Shown here: piece after piece, positions 33,520 through 42,747 of the stretch
How the letters are laid out: the number at the start of each line of letters is the position of its first letter
Position numbering within the stretch: position 1 is the stretch's first letter
Source: CAVVJA01 sp963809815
Lineage (GTDB): Bacteria > Actinomycetota > Actinomycetes > Mycobacteriales > Jatrophihabitantaceae
NCBI GenBank assembly: GCA_963809815.1
Contig: CAWELM010000014.1
Span: 124,001 to 188,000 of the forward strand
Direction: 5' to 3'
Length of the DNA: 64,000 bases
Notes under the pieces: generated by a model
What the model saw: the letters and a program-made list of their open reading frames with translations, nothing else
Database searches by the model: none
What the model was told of the DNA's origin: nothing
Program-made: the position numbers and the translations under genes

Positions 33520-34305
33520 TCAGCCGGGCGCGCTTCGCCAGACAGCTGATCGCACCCAGTCGTCGATCCGGTCGATCAACGCCGCCGAGGTCGAAGTCTC
33601 GGCATGACCCATGTCCGCCTCGAGCCACAGGTCGGCGTGCGGAGCAGCCGCTGCGAGAACCTCGGCGTGGCGGCGCGGAAAGAAGGCGTCCTGTTCCCCG
33701 TGCACGATGAGGAGTGGCGTTGGCGCGATACGCCCGACAACCTCGACCGGCGACTCCGGGACCTCATCCCACAGCTCCCCCAGCCGAGTACGCGTCGCGA
33801 TGCGGGTCGCCACGTGGCCGATCCGAGTTTCGGCCGCCCAGTGGATGAGGCGCATTGGACTGGTTCCCCGCTCGAACCAGTAGCCGGGCGAGCTGATGCT
33901 CACGATGGCGTCCGCATCTCCACCCAGTCCCGCGTAACGAAGCGCGATCGAGCCGCCCATCGACCAGCCAATCACCGCCAGCGTCCGAACCCCGTGATCG
34001 CGAAGGAACGCCGCGCCGGCGGCCAGATCATGCACCTCGGCGTGTCCGAGTGTGGAGCGTCCCTGTGACCGGCCATGCCCGCGGAAGTCGATAGCGAGGA
34101 CAACGCGCCCCAGTTGCGCGAGCCGACGGCAAATGCGCCGGACCGAGCCGCGGTCGGCCGAGCCGGTGAAGCCATGCCCGACTAGGTACGCAGGCTGTGT
34201 GAGATCTGTCTCCTTCGACGGCGGCCAGTACCGCGCGGACAGGGCGACGCCGTCCGCGGTGGTGAACATGACGACCTGTGAAAGATCGACGTTGGTATCG
34301 TTCAC
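33520..34305 (-). CDS. Alpha/beta hydrolase
   Basis: A 261-residue esterase/lipase-like enzyme. The nucleophile elbow is VIGWSMGGSIAL (Ser near residue 118). AYLVGHGFTGSADRG gives the oxyanion loop, LIVHGEQDAFFPRRH the acid region, and ADMGHAE the catalytic His. The substrate is unknown. ATG start at 34305, divergent from glnR. Confidence 0.9.
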   Translation of the reverse strand: MNDTNVDLSQVVMFTTADGVALSARYWPPSKETDLTQPAYLVGHGFTGSADRGSVRRICRRLAQLGRVVLAIDFRGHGRSQGRSTLGHAEVHDLAAGAAFLRDHGVRTLAVIGWSMGGSIALRYAGLGGDADAIVSISSPGYWFERGTSPMRLIHWAAETRIGHVATRIATRTRLGELWDEVPESPVEVVGRIAPTPLLIVHGEQDAFFPRRHAEVLAAAAPHADLWLEADMGHAETSTSAALIDRIDDWVRSAVWRSAPG

Positions 34306-34448
34306 CCTGGTCTGCCTACTCCCGTGGATTCCGCTTGGACAACGTTTCTGCGGGAGCCGTTGCTTACCTTACTGTTGCCGAGGCATCGCGGCCTCACCAA
34401 GAGCTCCCCCGGAGACCCGCAGATCCACGTACCGCCCTGGAGACGCAT

Positions 34449-35192
34449 ATGGATCTCATCCTGATGACGGCCGCCATGCAGCCCACTGCCGAGGTCCTTC
34501 CCGCCCTCGGATTGCTGCCGCACAGTGTTACCGTCCTGCCGCTGGACGCCGCCGCGCTGGTCGATCACCCCACCGGTGATCTCCTCGTCGTCGACGCTCG
34601 CCGGGACCTCGCCGGGGCCCGGTCGTTCACTCGTGTTCTCGCCGCTGTGGGGATGCCTGTCCCGGTCGTCGCAGTGCTGACCGAAGGCGGGCTCATTGCG
34701 CTGTCGGCCGACTGGGCAGTAGACGACATCGTCCTCGATACGTCCGGCCCGGCCGAGTTGGATGCCCGGCTGCGCCTAGCCGTCGACCGCAAAGCCCGGA
34801 GCACGGACGCGATCCCGGAGCACGTCAACGTCGGCGCCCTGTCGATCGACGAGACGACATACAGCGCCCGCCTGGAAAGTCGGCCGCTCGACCTCACCTA
34901 CAAGGAGTTCGAGCTCTTGAAGTTCCTGGCCCAGCATCCGGGCCGAGTGTTCTCCCGCTCGCACCTCGTGCAGGAGGTGTGGGGATACGACTACTTCGGT
35001 GGCACCCGAACCGTCGACGTCCACGTGCGTCGGCTACGGGCAAAGCTCGGTCCTGAGCACGAGGCACTCATCGGCACCGTACGCAACGTCGGCTACAAAT
35101 TCGTCCGTCCGGCGGCCGATGCGAGTTCCGACGCCGTGGACCGTCGCGTGGCCGATGGCGCACTCGACAGCACCGACATCATCACTCGCTGA
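34449..35192 (+). CDS. glnR: GlnR-type orphan response regulator of nitrogen metabolism
   Basis: A 247-residue OmpR/PhoB-type regulator. The receiver is degenerate (LLVVDARRDLAGARS, VVAVLTEGGLIALSADW, DDIVLDTSGPAEL), matching GlnR rather than a normal phospho-receiver. The winged-helix output has LDLTYKEFELLKFLAQHPGR and VWGYDYFGGTRTVDVHVRRLRAKLG. In actinobacteria GlnR controls glnA, amtB, nirB and other nitrogen genes. Placement beside mshD and pst matches Streptomyces and mycobacteria. The ATG at 34449 gives the expected N-terminus; the upstream frame is not GlnR-like. Confidence 0.92.
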   Translation: MDLILMTAAMQPTAEVLPALGLLPHSVTVLPLDAAALVDHPTGDLLVVDARRDLAGARSFTRVLAAVGMPVPVVAVLTEGGLIALSADWAVDDIVLDTSGPAELDARLRLAVDRKARSTDAIPEHVNVGALSIDETTYSARLESRPLDLTYKEFELLKFLAQHPGRVFSRSHLVQEVWGYDYFGGTRTVDVHVRRLRAKLGPEHEALIGTVRNVGYKFVRPAADASSDAVDRRVADGALDSTDIITR

Positions 35193-35226
35193 ACGTCGCC
35201 GACGACGCCTGACCCGACGGGAATGG

Positions 35227-36090
35227 TCAGGCGGCTGTGCGAGTGCGAACCCAGGCCCGGCTCATGATCGCCGTGATCAGTGCGTTTGCCGCTTCGGTGG
35301 GGGCCCGTGGACCGGTGAGCAGCACCAGGTCCAACTCCCCCAGCTCGGGTAGCTGGGCTTCGGGCGGCAGCTCGACGAGGTCGTCGGGAGTGAGCGATTG
35401 CGCGAAGATCGCCACCCCTAGCCCGGCGCGCGTCGCGGCCAGCAGGCCGTTGACACCCCGAATGGTGCAGGTGATCCGATGGCTTAGGCCAACTCGGTCC
35501 AGTGCCTGAATGCCCAGCGAACGGGTCACGCTCGGCGCCTGATAGACCACGAGTGGAATGGGTCGGCTCGGGTCGACGTGAGCGTCTTCCACCGCCACCC
35601 ACGCCAGCCGATCCCGGCGGACCAGCTGTCCGTGGGTGACTCCGGTCTCGCGCTTGATGAACGCGACGTCGAGGTGTCCTGACTCGGCTCGACGTTCCAA
35701 GCCCGTGCTTTGCGCCACCGTGAGCTCCAGGTCGATGCGTGGGTAAAGGCGGCGAAAGTCGCGCAGGATGCGAGGCAATGGGGTCAACGCCAGATCGTCT
35801 GCGACGCCGAAACGTAGTCGGCCCGATAGACCCGATCCGCTGAAGTAGGTCTCCGCCCGCTGGTGGGCGGACAAGATGGTGCGCGCGAACTCGGCCAATG
35901 CATCACCGTCCGCGGTGAGCCGCACGGTGCGGGTATCGCGGACGAATAGCCTGCGGCCCACGCTCGATTCGAGCTTGCGGACATGTTGGCTGACCGTGGG
36001 CTGACCGATCTCCAGACGTGCCGCCGCCCGGGTGAAGCTCAACGACTCGGCCACGGCAAGAAACGTTCGCAACTGTTCTGGGTCATACAT
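35227..36090 (-). CDS. LysR-family transcriptional regulator
   Basis: A 287-residue LTTR. The N-terminal HTH has EQLRTFLAVAESLSFTRAAARLEIGQPTVSQHVRKLES, and the effector-binding part continues FGVADDLALTPLPRIL and ends GELDLVLLTG. It is divergent from the MFS gene 125 bases away and so probably controls it and itself. The inducer is unknown. The short intergenic region is unusually AT-rich for this genome. Confidence 0.92.
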   Translation of the reverse strand: MYDPEQLRTFLAVAESLSFTRAAARLEIGQPTVSQHVRKLESSVGRRLFVRDTRTVRLTADGDALAEFARTILSAHQRAETYFSGSGLSGRLRFGVADDLALTPLPRILRDFRRLYPRIDLELTVAQSTGLERRAESGHLDVAFIKRETGVTHGQLVRRDRLAWVAVEDAHVDPSRPIPLVVYQAPSVTRSLGIQALDRVGLSHRITCTIRGVNGLLAATRAGLGVAIFAQSLTPDDLVELPPEAQLPELGELDLVLLTGPRAPTEAANALITAIMSRAWVRTRTAA

Positions 36091-36214
36091 CCCGGCTCCC
36101 TCCCCGCCACCACGCATATCACAAATCAAAATAACAGTAATAGGATCGATTTTCTTTCGAAATAAGCCGCAAGGCACCAGAGTTATACGGAGACCGACAC
36201 GTAACCAGCATGGG
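36091..36214. promoter_or_regulatory. AT-rich divergent promoter region of lysR and MFS
   Basis: The 36110-36170 stretch is strikingly AT-rich, unlike the genome around it. It has an imperfect dyad TCGA-N7-TCGA (around 36150) with an ATTTTCTTT centre, which fits a LysR T-N11-A-like box. It likely holds both promoters and the regulator site. Exact boxes are not resolved. Confidence 0.45.
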
Positions 36215-37564
36215 ATGCCGTTGACTCGCGCCGCCACGACCGCCGATCCCGATTCCGATTCCGATTCCGACCAACTGCTACTCGAAACACAGCTACCTGA
36301 CGAGATCCGTCGGCGTCCGTCGACGTTCAGCTCATTGCGCACCCGCAACTTCCGGCTCTTCGCATCCGGTCAGGTGGTGTCCAACACCGGGACGTGGATG
36401 CAACGCATCGCGCAAGACTGGTTGGTACTGAGCCTCACTGGCAGCGCAACCGCCGTCGGCATCACGACCGCCCTGCAGTTCGTGCCCACGTTGATGTTCG
36501 GTCTGACCGGCGGCCTGCTCGCCGACCGATACCCCAAACGTCGAATCCTCCTGGCCACCCAGGTTGGCATGGCGACGATGGGTGCCACCTTGGCCGTCCT
36601 GACGCTCACCGGCCGCGTGCAGGTATGGCACGTTTTCGTCATTGCATTCGGACTCGGGATGGTCACAGCGGTGGACAATCCGACGCGTCAGTCGTTTGTG
36701 AACGAGATGGTGGGACCCGATCACCTCCGCAATGCGATCAGCCTGAACGCGTCGGTCTTCCAGCTTGGTGCGCTGGTCGGACCGGCGATCAGCGGTGTGT
36801 TGATCAACGCCGTCGGACCCGGATATTCCTTCGCCCTGAACACGATTTCCTACGCCGCGCCGCTGATCATGCTCGGCCGCATCCGGGACAGCGAACTCGT
36901 TCACGCGCCGGCCAGCGATGCCGTCGGCAGCCAGCTCCGGGACGGAGTCCGCTACGTCGCGAGTCGACCGGCGATGCGGTGGCCGATCGTTCTCGTCGGA
37001 TGCTTCGGCTTGTTCACGATGAACTTGCCCGTCACGTTGGCCGCCTTTGCGAACTCGGTCTTCCACTCCGGACCGAGCGGCTACGGTTTGCTCAGCTCCG
37101 TGGTCGCTGCCGGCTCCCTCACCGGAGCGATCGTCTCAGCGCGTCGCACTAGCACGCGGCTCCGGGCACTCGCCGCCACCGCCGGCGTGCTCGCGATCAC
37201 TGAGATGATCGCCGCTGCCGCTCCGACCGAGCTGATGTATACCGCCGCGCTCGTGCCCGTGGGTGCCGCGACGCTGATGTTCCTGACCGCGGCCAACTCC
37301 ACCGTGCAACTCGCGGCCGCTGATGCGATCCGCGGCCGGGTGATGGGCGTTTATCTGCTCGTATTCATTGGATCCGGTGCAGTCGGCGGCCCGTTGCTTG
37401 GCTACATCGACCAACACTTCGGGCCTCGAGCCGGCATGCTCCTCGCCGGGCTGGCCCCAGCCATCGTTCTCGCCCTGGTCTGTCAACGCCTCGCGCGCGA
37501 GACCGGCTTGCGCCTTCGTTGGCAACCGCATGCGGCCCACTGGGTTGGGCTCGTGCCACGGTAA
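36215..37564 (+). CDS. Major facilitator superfamily transporter (MFS_3 / EntS-like)
   Basis: A 449-residue transporter with about twelve spans. It has RNFRLFASGQVVSNTGTWMQR at the first span, and the MFS signature GLLADRYPKRR between spans 2 and 3, as in drug or siderophore exporters. A second DxxxR-like loop lies in the latter half. The N-terminus carries a short DPDSDSDSD repeat, encoded by three tandem GATTCC units. It lies 125 bases from the divergent lysR. Export of a small molecule is inferred. Confidence 0.9.
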   Translation: MPLTRAATTADPDSDSDSDQLLLETQLPDEIRRRPSTFSSLRTRNFRLFASGQVVSNTGTWMQRIAQDWLVLSLTGSATAVGITTALQFVPTLMFGLTGGLLADRYPKRRILLATQVGMATMGATLAVLTLTGRVQVWHVFVIAFGLGMVTAVDNPTRQSFVNEMVGPDHLRNAISLNASVFQLGALVGPAISGVLINAVGPGYSFALNTISYAAPLIMLGRIRDSELVHAPASDAVGSQLRDGVRYVASRPAMRWPIVLVGCFGLFTMNLPVTLAAFANSVFHSGPSGYGLLSSVVAAGSLTGAIVSARRTSTRLRALAATAGVLAITEMIAAAAPTELMYTAALVPVGAATLMFLTAANSTVQLAAADAIRGRVMGVYLLVFIGSGAVGGPLLGYIDQHFGPRAGMLLAGLAPAIVLALVCQRLARETGLRLRWQPHAAHWVGLVPR

Positions 37565-37585
37565 GGCCGCGTAGGCTGCGCGCCC

Positions 37586-38446
37586 GTGCCGACTGTGAAC
37601 GCGCTGGACCGCCTCGATTCCGCCCAGCAGACGTCCGTGCGGGCCATGGCGGACCGCTTGGAGGCGAGAGACGGTGCGCCACCGCTGAACGACCAGGCGC
37701 TCTCCCGACTCGGCTCCGCGGAACCGGGTCTGGTTCACCTCATCAGCGTGGACAACAGCCAGGTCACCGGTTACGCCCAGCTGGACCGGTCCGAAGTCAC
37801 CGCTGCGGGCACCCCGGAGGCTATTGACGCACTGCTCGTCGCAGCGGAGGCCAGGGCCACGAGCACGCGGCTCCTATTGTGGTCGCACGGCCAGCGCAGC
37901 GCCGTGGCCCACATCGCCGAGGAACGCGGCTACGAGAGAGTCCGCACCCTGTGGCAGCTGCGCCGATCCCTGTCCGACATCCCGGACGTCGACCCACCGC
38001 CGGGTGTGCGCATCCGGCCGTTCGTCCCTGGACAGGACGAAGAATCGTGGCTCGCCGTCAACGGGACGGCGTTCGCGACCCACCCGGAACAGGGGCGGTG
38101 GACTCGGCGTGACCTTGCCGCGCGGGAGGCCGAACCGTGGTTCGATCCGGCCGGCTTTCTGCTCGCCGAACGCGACGGCGGGGTGATCGGCTTCCACTGG
38201 ACAAAGCTGCATCCAGACGGACTCGGCGAGGTATACGTGCTGGGCGTCGACCCGGCCGCGCAGGGCATGCACCTCGGACCGTCCTTGCTGGCGGCCGGCC
38301 TTCGATATCTAGCTGGCCGGGGCGCACCCGAAGTGCTGCTTTACGTCGAGGGCGACAATCAGAAAGCGCTTGCCCTGTACGAGCACTTCGGATTCCACCG
38401 GTACGACCGGGATAGTCAATACTCGCTTACACTGACCCGGACTTGA
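37586..38446 (+). CDS. mshD: Mycothiol synthase
   Basis: A 286-residue protein with two GNAT repeats. The second repeat carries LGEVYVLGVDPAAQGMHLGPSLLAAGLRYLAG, the acetyl-CoA-binding motif, and ends in VEGDNQKALALYEHFGFHRYD. MshD acetylates cysteinyl-glucosaminyl-inositol in the last step of mycothiol formation, so the organism makes mycothiol. Position after glnR and before pst is conserved in mycobacteria and Streptomyces. Slightly short of the usual 300 residues. GTG start at 37586. Confidence 0.92.
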   Translation: MPTVNALDRLDSAQQTSVRAMADRLEARDGAPPLNDQALSRLGSAEPGLVHLISVDNSQVTGYAQLDRSEVTAAGTPEAIDALLVAAEARATSTRLLLWSHGQRSAVAHIAEERGYERVRTLWQLRRSLSDIPDVDPPPGVRIRPFVPGQDEESWLAVNGTAFATHPEQGRWTRRDLAAREAEPWFDPAGFLLAERDGGVIGFHWTKLHPDGLGEVYVLGVDPAAQGMHLGPSLLAAGLRYLAGRGAPEVLLYVEGDNQKALALYEHFGFHRYDRDSQYSLTLTRT

Positions 38447-38498
38447 TCAGATCTCGCGCTCGGTAGCGACAGGGTCGCGCCGAGCGGGGGATGCCCTC

Positions 38499-38520
38499 GT
38501 TCACCTTCCGTTTACCGGAC
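38499..38520 (+). promoter_or_regulatory. Putative PHO box upstream of pstS
   Basis: Two adjacent 11-base direct repeats, GTTCACCTTCC and GTTTACCGGAC, match the Streptomyces PhoP consensus of GTTCACC-type units spaced by 11 bases. They lie 70 bases before the pstS start. Phosphate-starvation activation by a PhoRP system is inferred; no phoRP genes are in the window. Confidence 0.75.
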
Positions 38521-38590
38521 CCATCCCGGCGCGCCATCTGACCCGCCTACCTTTCGAGCCGGTGCGTCCCTCATAACGAAAGGGTTTTCT

Positions 38591-39727
38591 GTGAAGCTCT
38601 CCCGGGCCGGGGTCATCGCCGCCGGCGTGATTGCAGGCGTCGTCGCACTGACAGCGTGCGGTTCGAGCGGTAATTCGAGTAGCAATACGACGGCGGCGGC
38701 CGGTGGCAACGGTTCGACGTCGGCGGGGGGTTCGTCGAGCGCTGCGGCGGTGAGCTGCGCGACGGGGTCTTTGAAGGGGGAGGGTTCGACGGCGCAGAAG
38801 AACGTGATCAGTGAGTGGATTCAGAAGTATCAGGCGAAGTGCAGCGGCTCGACAATCGCGTATAACGCGACCGGTTCGGGCGCTGGTGTGCAGCAATTTA
38901 ATGGTGGCCAGGTTGATTTCGGTGGTTCGGACGCCGCCCTCAGTGCGTCGAAGGGTGAGGTCGCCGCGGCAAACAAGCGTTGTGGTGGGACGGCGTTCAA
39001 TCTGCCGATGGTGACGATTCCGATCGGGGTCGCGTTCAACGTCAAGGGCGTCACGGATTTGACGTTGACCCCGGATGTGGTCGCGAAGATCTTCCAAGGG
39101 TCGATCACGTCGTGGGATGACCCGGCGATTAAGGCGCTGAACTCTGGCGCGAACCTGCCGGCGACGAAGATCACCGTCTTTTTCCGCTCGGACGCATCGG
39201 GCACCACACAAAACTTCGAGAACTATCTGGCCGCGTCGGCGCCCACGGTGTACACGGCGACGCCGAGCAAGAACTGGTCGGGCAAGGTCGGTCAGGGCAA
39301 GAAGGGCAACGACGGTGTGCAGCAGGGCGTGAAGTCGGTCGATGGCGGCGTCGGGTACCTGGAGTGGTCGTTCGTCGTGAGCGGTGGCCTGAACAGCGCG
39401 AAGATCAACAACGGCGGCGGGGCCGTGGAGATGAACGCTGACACGGCGGGCAAGGCGGTCAGCGCGGCGACGGTCGATGCTCAGGGTGCCCAGATCACGC
39501 TGAAGTTGAACTACGCCACGAAGGTCGCCGGTGCGTACCCGATCACCGGGGTCACGTACGAGCTGATCTGCGAGAAGTACTCCGACGCGAAGATTGGTGC
39601 GCTGGTCAAGTCGTTCTTCACGTACACCTCGACCGAGGGGCAGAACGGGCTGGCCGATCTGGGCTACGCGCCGCTGCCGGCGGACATCGCCAGCCAGGTT
39701 CAGGCACTCGTCGCCAAGATCAGCTGA
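38591..39727 (+). CDS. pstS: Phosphate ABC transporter, substrate-binding lipoprotein PstS
   Basis: A 378-residue lipoprotein. The signal peptide ends at the lipobox ALTACG (Cys about residue 20), then a Ser/Gly/Ala linker, then the periplasmic-binding domain. Phosphate-site segments GEGSTAQKN, GAGVQQF and GGSDAALS are visible, along with FFRSDASGTTQNFENYL. The gene is the first of the pst operon and follows a PHO box. Codon use is heavily GC and somewhat repetitive in the linker. GTG start at 38591. Confidence 0.95.
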   Translation: MKLSRAGVIAAGVIAGVVALTACGSSGNSSSNTTAAAGGNGSTSAGGSSSAAAVSCATGSLKGEGSTAQKNVISEWIQKYQAKCSGSTIAYNATGSGAGVQQFNGGQVDFGGSDAALSASKGEVAAANKRCGGTAFNLPMVTIPIGVAFNVKGVTDLTLTPDVVAKIFQGSITSWDDPAIKALNSGANLPATKITVFFRSDASGTTQNFENYLAASAPTVYTATPSKNWSGKVGQGKKGNDGVQQGVKSVDGGVGYLEWSFVVSGGLNSAKINNGGGAVEMNADTAGKAVSAATVDAQGAQITLKLNYATKVAGAYPITGVTYELICEKYSDAKIGALVKSFFTYTSTEGQNGLADLGYAPLPADIASQVQALVAKIS

Positions 39728-39769
39728 CGCGCACAGCGCTATCTCTAGATCGCCGACGATGGAGAGGCT

Positions 39770-39807
39770 CCGCCGGGCGCCCGGTGTGACCGGTGGCAGC
39801 CCGGCGG
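39770..39807 (+). terminator. Hairpin between pstS and pstC (partial terminator/processing site)
   Basis: CCGCCGGGC (39770-39778) is the exact complement of GCCCGGCGG (39799-39807), with a 20-base loop. It lies between pstS and pstC. Such a hairpin lets pstS be expressed above the transport genes, as often seen in pst operons. There is no U-tract. Confidence 0.55.
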
Positions 39808-39838
39808 GGCGCTTTGTCACAGGAGGTGAACTGGACCG

Positions 39839-40999
39839 ATGGCGGATCGGGAGACGGTGAGCCATCGCGGCTCGGGCGACGACCCGAGCGGTGAGGCGAC
39901 CGGACGGCGTGGCGGCACTCCGGCTGACCCGCTGCCGCCGCCGTCTATCGGCGGTGAACCGATCGATTGGGTCGAACGAGGGTTCGATTCGTCGTTGCCG
40001 ATCGGCTCAGCGCAACCAACGGCCATCGGCACGTTCGAGGGGGAGCCGGCCGTCCTGGGTGCGGGGTCGGTCTCCGGCGGCCGCGGGCGGACCCGGATCG
40101 GTGACCGCGTCTTCGCGATCCTAACGACGGGGTCGGGGCTGTTCATCGTCCTGCTCATTCTGCTGGTCGCGATCTTCTTGGTCGCGAAGGCGATACCGGC
40201 GATCGCCGATAACCAGGTCAACTTCCTGTTCTCCCGGGAGTGGAGCGTCGAAGGCGGGACGCTTCGGTTCGGCGTGGTCGACCTGCTCTGGGTGACGGTG
40301 ATCATCTCGCTGATCGCCATGCTGATCGCGGTGCCGATCGCGATCGGTATTGCCCTGTTCATCACGTACTACGCGCCCAGGCGACTCGCCCGCCCGGTGG
40401 CCTATGTGGTGGACCTGCTGGCCGCGATCCCGTCAATCATCTACGGCATTTGGGGCATCACGGTGCTGGCGCCGAAGCTCGCGCCGGTGCAACGCGCGCT
40501 CTACCACATACCCGGGCCGCTGTTCCAAGACAAGAACGTCGAGGAGGGCACGATCTTCAACGGCGGCATCGTGGTCGCGATAATGATCCTGCCGATCATC
40601 ACCGCGATCAGCCGGGACGTGTATGAGCGGACCCCGGCGCAAAATGTCGAGGCGGCCTGGGCGCTGGGGTCAACTCGGTGGGAGATGATCCGGTTAGCGG
40701 TGCTGCCGTACGGCCGACCAGGTGTCGTCTCGGGCGCGATGCTCGGCCTGGGCCGGGCGCTTGGCGAGACGATCGCGATCACCCTGATCTTGTCCAAGTC
40801 GGGCGTCGGTTCACCGTTCACGTTCTCGATCTTCAATGGTGGCGAGACGTTCGCCTCCAAGATCGCGAACAACGCGGCCGAGTTCAACAACCCCACGCAG
40901 ACCGGCGCGTACATCGCCGCTGGCCTGGTGCTGTTCGTCCTGACGTTTGCCGTCAATGCCGCTGCTCGATGGGTCGTCAGCCGCAGGGAGTTCGCATGA
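39839..40999 (+). CDS. pstC: Phosphate ABC transporter permease PstC
   Basis: A 386-residue permease. It has an unusual N-terminal cytoplasmic extension of about 90 residues, Pro/Gly-rich, before the first span (LFIVLLILLVAIFLVAKAIPAI). Six membrane segments follow. The inner-membrane loop with EAAWALGSTRWEMIRLAVLPYGRPGVVSGAMLGLGRALGET is the ABC-interacting EAA motif. The stop overlaps the pstA ATG. Confidence 0.94.
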   Translation: MADRETVSHRGSGDDPSGEATGRRGGTPADPLPPPSIGGEPIDWVERGFDSSLPIGSAQPTAIGTFEGEPAVLGAGSVSGGRGRTRIGDRVFAILTTGSGLFIVLLILLVAIFLVAKAIPAIADNQVNFLFSREWSVEGGTLRFGVVDLLWVTVIISLIAMLIAVPIAIGIALFITYYAPRRLARPVAYVVDLLAAIPSIIYGIWGITVLAPKLAPVQRALYHIPGPLFQDKNVEEGTIFNGGIVVAIMILPIITAISRDVYERTPAQNVEAAWALGSTRWEMIRLAVLPYGRPGVVSGAMLGLGRALGETIAITLILSKSGVGSPFTFSIFNGGETFASKIANNAAEFNNPTQTGAYIAAGLVLFVLTFAVNAAARWVVSRREFA

Positions 41000-41934
41000 G
41001 CACAGCCACACTTGAGACCCCCCCGGCGCTGGGCGCTACGCCCGGCCGCGGTCTTCGAAAGTTCAAGAACAACCTCGCTACCGTCCTCATCATCGCATCC
41101 TTCTGCATCGCGCTGATCCCGCTGGTGTGGCTGCTCTGGACGGTCATCAGCAAAGGGCTGCACGCGATCACCCGCAACGGCTGGTTTACCCAGAGCCAGC
41201 GCGGGATCACTTATCGGGACCCGGGCGGCGGCGCCTGGCATGCCATTCTCGGCACCTTCCTCCAAGTTGCACTCTGCTCGGTCATCTCGATCCCGATAGC
41301 CGTCCTCGTCGGGATCTACCTGGTCGAGTACGGCCGCGGCCCGTTGGCCCGCGCGACGACGTTCATGGTCGACATCCTGACCGGTGTGCCGTCGATCGTC
41401 GCGGCCTTGTTTATCTACGCGGTATTTGTCACGACCTTCCACGGTCAGCGAGCGGGCTGGCTGGTGTCGCTGGCGCTGGTGATGTTGATGGTCCCGGTCA
41501 TCGTGCGCACCACCGAGGAGATGCTCAAACTCGTTCCCAACGAACTGCGCGAAGCCTCGTATGCGCTGGGGGTGCCGAAGTGGAAGACGATCGCGCGGAT
41601 CGTGCTGCCGACGGCATTCACGGGGATCCTCACCGGCATCGTGCTCGGTATTGCCCGGGTGGCCGGCGAGACCGCCCCGCTGCTGATCCTGGTCGGCTAC
41701 ACCCCAGACACCAACGGCAACCTGTTCAGCGGCTTCCAGGGATCGCTACCCACCATGATCTACGACCAGGTTGGCAACCTCGGAAACACCCACGTACTCG
41801 TGCACGGAAAGGCGGTCACCATCCACTACGCCGCGGACCGGATGTGGGGGGCGGCGCTCACTCTGATCATCCTCGTCATGGCCCTGAACATCATCGCCCG
41901 ACTCATCGGGCGGTTCAGCAAGGTCAACCGATAA
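40996..41934 (+). CDS. pstA: Phosphate ABC transporter permease PstA
   Basis: A 312-residue permease with six spans. VPNELREASYALGVPKWKTIARIVLPTAFTGILTGIVLGIARVAGET is split here as EASYALGVPKWKT and VLPTAFTGILTGIVL, the EAA-type motif. The ATG overlaps the stop of pstC (ATGA). It forms the membrane channel with PstC. Confidence 0.95.
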   Translation: MSTATLETPPALGATPGRGLRKFKNNLATVLIIASFCIALIPLVWLLWTVISKGLHAITRNGWFTQSQRGITYRDPGGGAWHAILGTFLQVALCSVISIPIAVLVGIYLVEYGRGPLARATTFMVDILTGVPSIVAALFIYAVFVTTFHGQRAGWLVSLALVMLMVPVIVRTTEEMLKLVPNELREASYALGVPKWKTIARIVLPTAFTGILTGIVLGIARVAGETAPLLILVGYTPDTNGNLFSGFQGSLPTMIYDQVGNLGNTHVLVHGKAVTIHYAADRMWGAALTLIILVMALNIIARLIGRFSKVNR

Positions 41935-41953
41935 CCGAAAGCGTCGCAGACTC

Positions 41954-42733
41954 ATGGCCAAGCGGATCGATGGCAAGAAACTGAATATCTACTACGGAAA
42001 GTTCCTCGCCGTCAGCGACTGCAGTTTCGCTATCGCGCCGCGGAGCGTTACTGCGTTCATCGGGCCGTCCGGGTGCGGGAAGTCCACCGTGTTACGAACC
42101 ATCAACCGGCTGCACGAGGTCATCCCCGGGGCGTACGTCGAAGGCGAAGTACAGCTCGACGGTGACAATATCTACGCCGACGGGGTGGATCCGGTCGACG
42201 TCCGGCGCACAATCGGCATGGTGTTCCAGCGGCCGAATCCCTTCCCGACCATGTCGGTCTACGACAACGTCGCGGCCGGCCTGAAACTGCAAGGCGGCCG
42301 GAAGAACAAAGGCGAGCTCAATGACGTGGTCGAGCAATCATTGCGCGGAGCGAACCTGTGGGAAGAGGTCAAGGACCGGCTGAACAAGGCCGGTTCTGGT
42401 CTGTCCGGTGGCCAGCAGCAGCGGCTGTGCATTGCCCGCGCCATCGCCGTGAAACCACAAGTGCTCCTGATGGACGAGCCGTGCTCGTCGCTCGATCCCA
42501 TCTCGACGCTCGCGATCGAAGATCTCATTCAGACGCTCAAGGAGACCTACACGATCGTCATCGTCACGCACAACATGCAGCAGGCGGCCCGGGTGAGCGA
42601 GCGGACCGCCTTCTTCAACCTCTCCGCAACTGGGCGGCCGGGACAGCTGGTCGAGATGGACGACACCGAGAAGATCTTCTCCAATCCGTCGGACAAGCGG
42701 ACTGAGGACTACATCTCGGGGCGCTTCGGCTAG
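41954..42733 (+). CDS. pstB: Phosphate ABC transporter ATP-binding protein PstB
   Basis: A 259-residue ATPase. Walker A is GPSGCGKST (about residue 38-46), the signature LSGGQQQRLCIARA lies near residue 155, Walker B is VLLMDEPCSSLDP, and the switch His is IVTHNMQQAAR. It begins 19 bases after pstA and closes the operon. Confidence 0.96.
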   Translation: MAKRIDGKKLNIYYGKFLAVSDCSFAIAPRSVTAFIGPSGCGKSTVLRTINRLHEVIPGAYVEGEVQLDGDNIYADGVDPVDVRRTIGMVFQRPNPFPTMSVYDNVAAGLKLQGGRKNKGELNDVVEQSLRGANLWEEVKDRLNKAGSGLSGGQQQRLCIARAIAVKPQVLLMDEPCSSLDPISTLAIEDLIQTLKETYTIVIVTHNMQQAARVSERTAFFNLSATGRPGQLVEMDDTEKIFSNPSDKRTEDYISGRFG

Positions 42734-42747
42734 GGCGTGTCCCGCGA

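Noticed and set aside
33342..33600. Short frame with CGRCG and NCTTC resembling a zinc ribbon
   Set aside because: The frame runs on antisense into the hydrolase gene, has no clear Shine-Dalgarno and its remaining sequence is Arg/Ser-rich.
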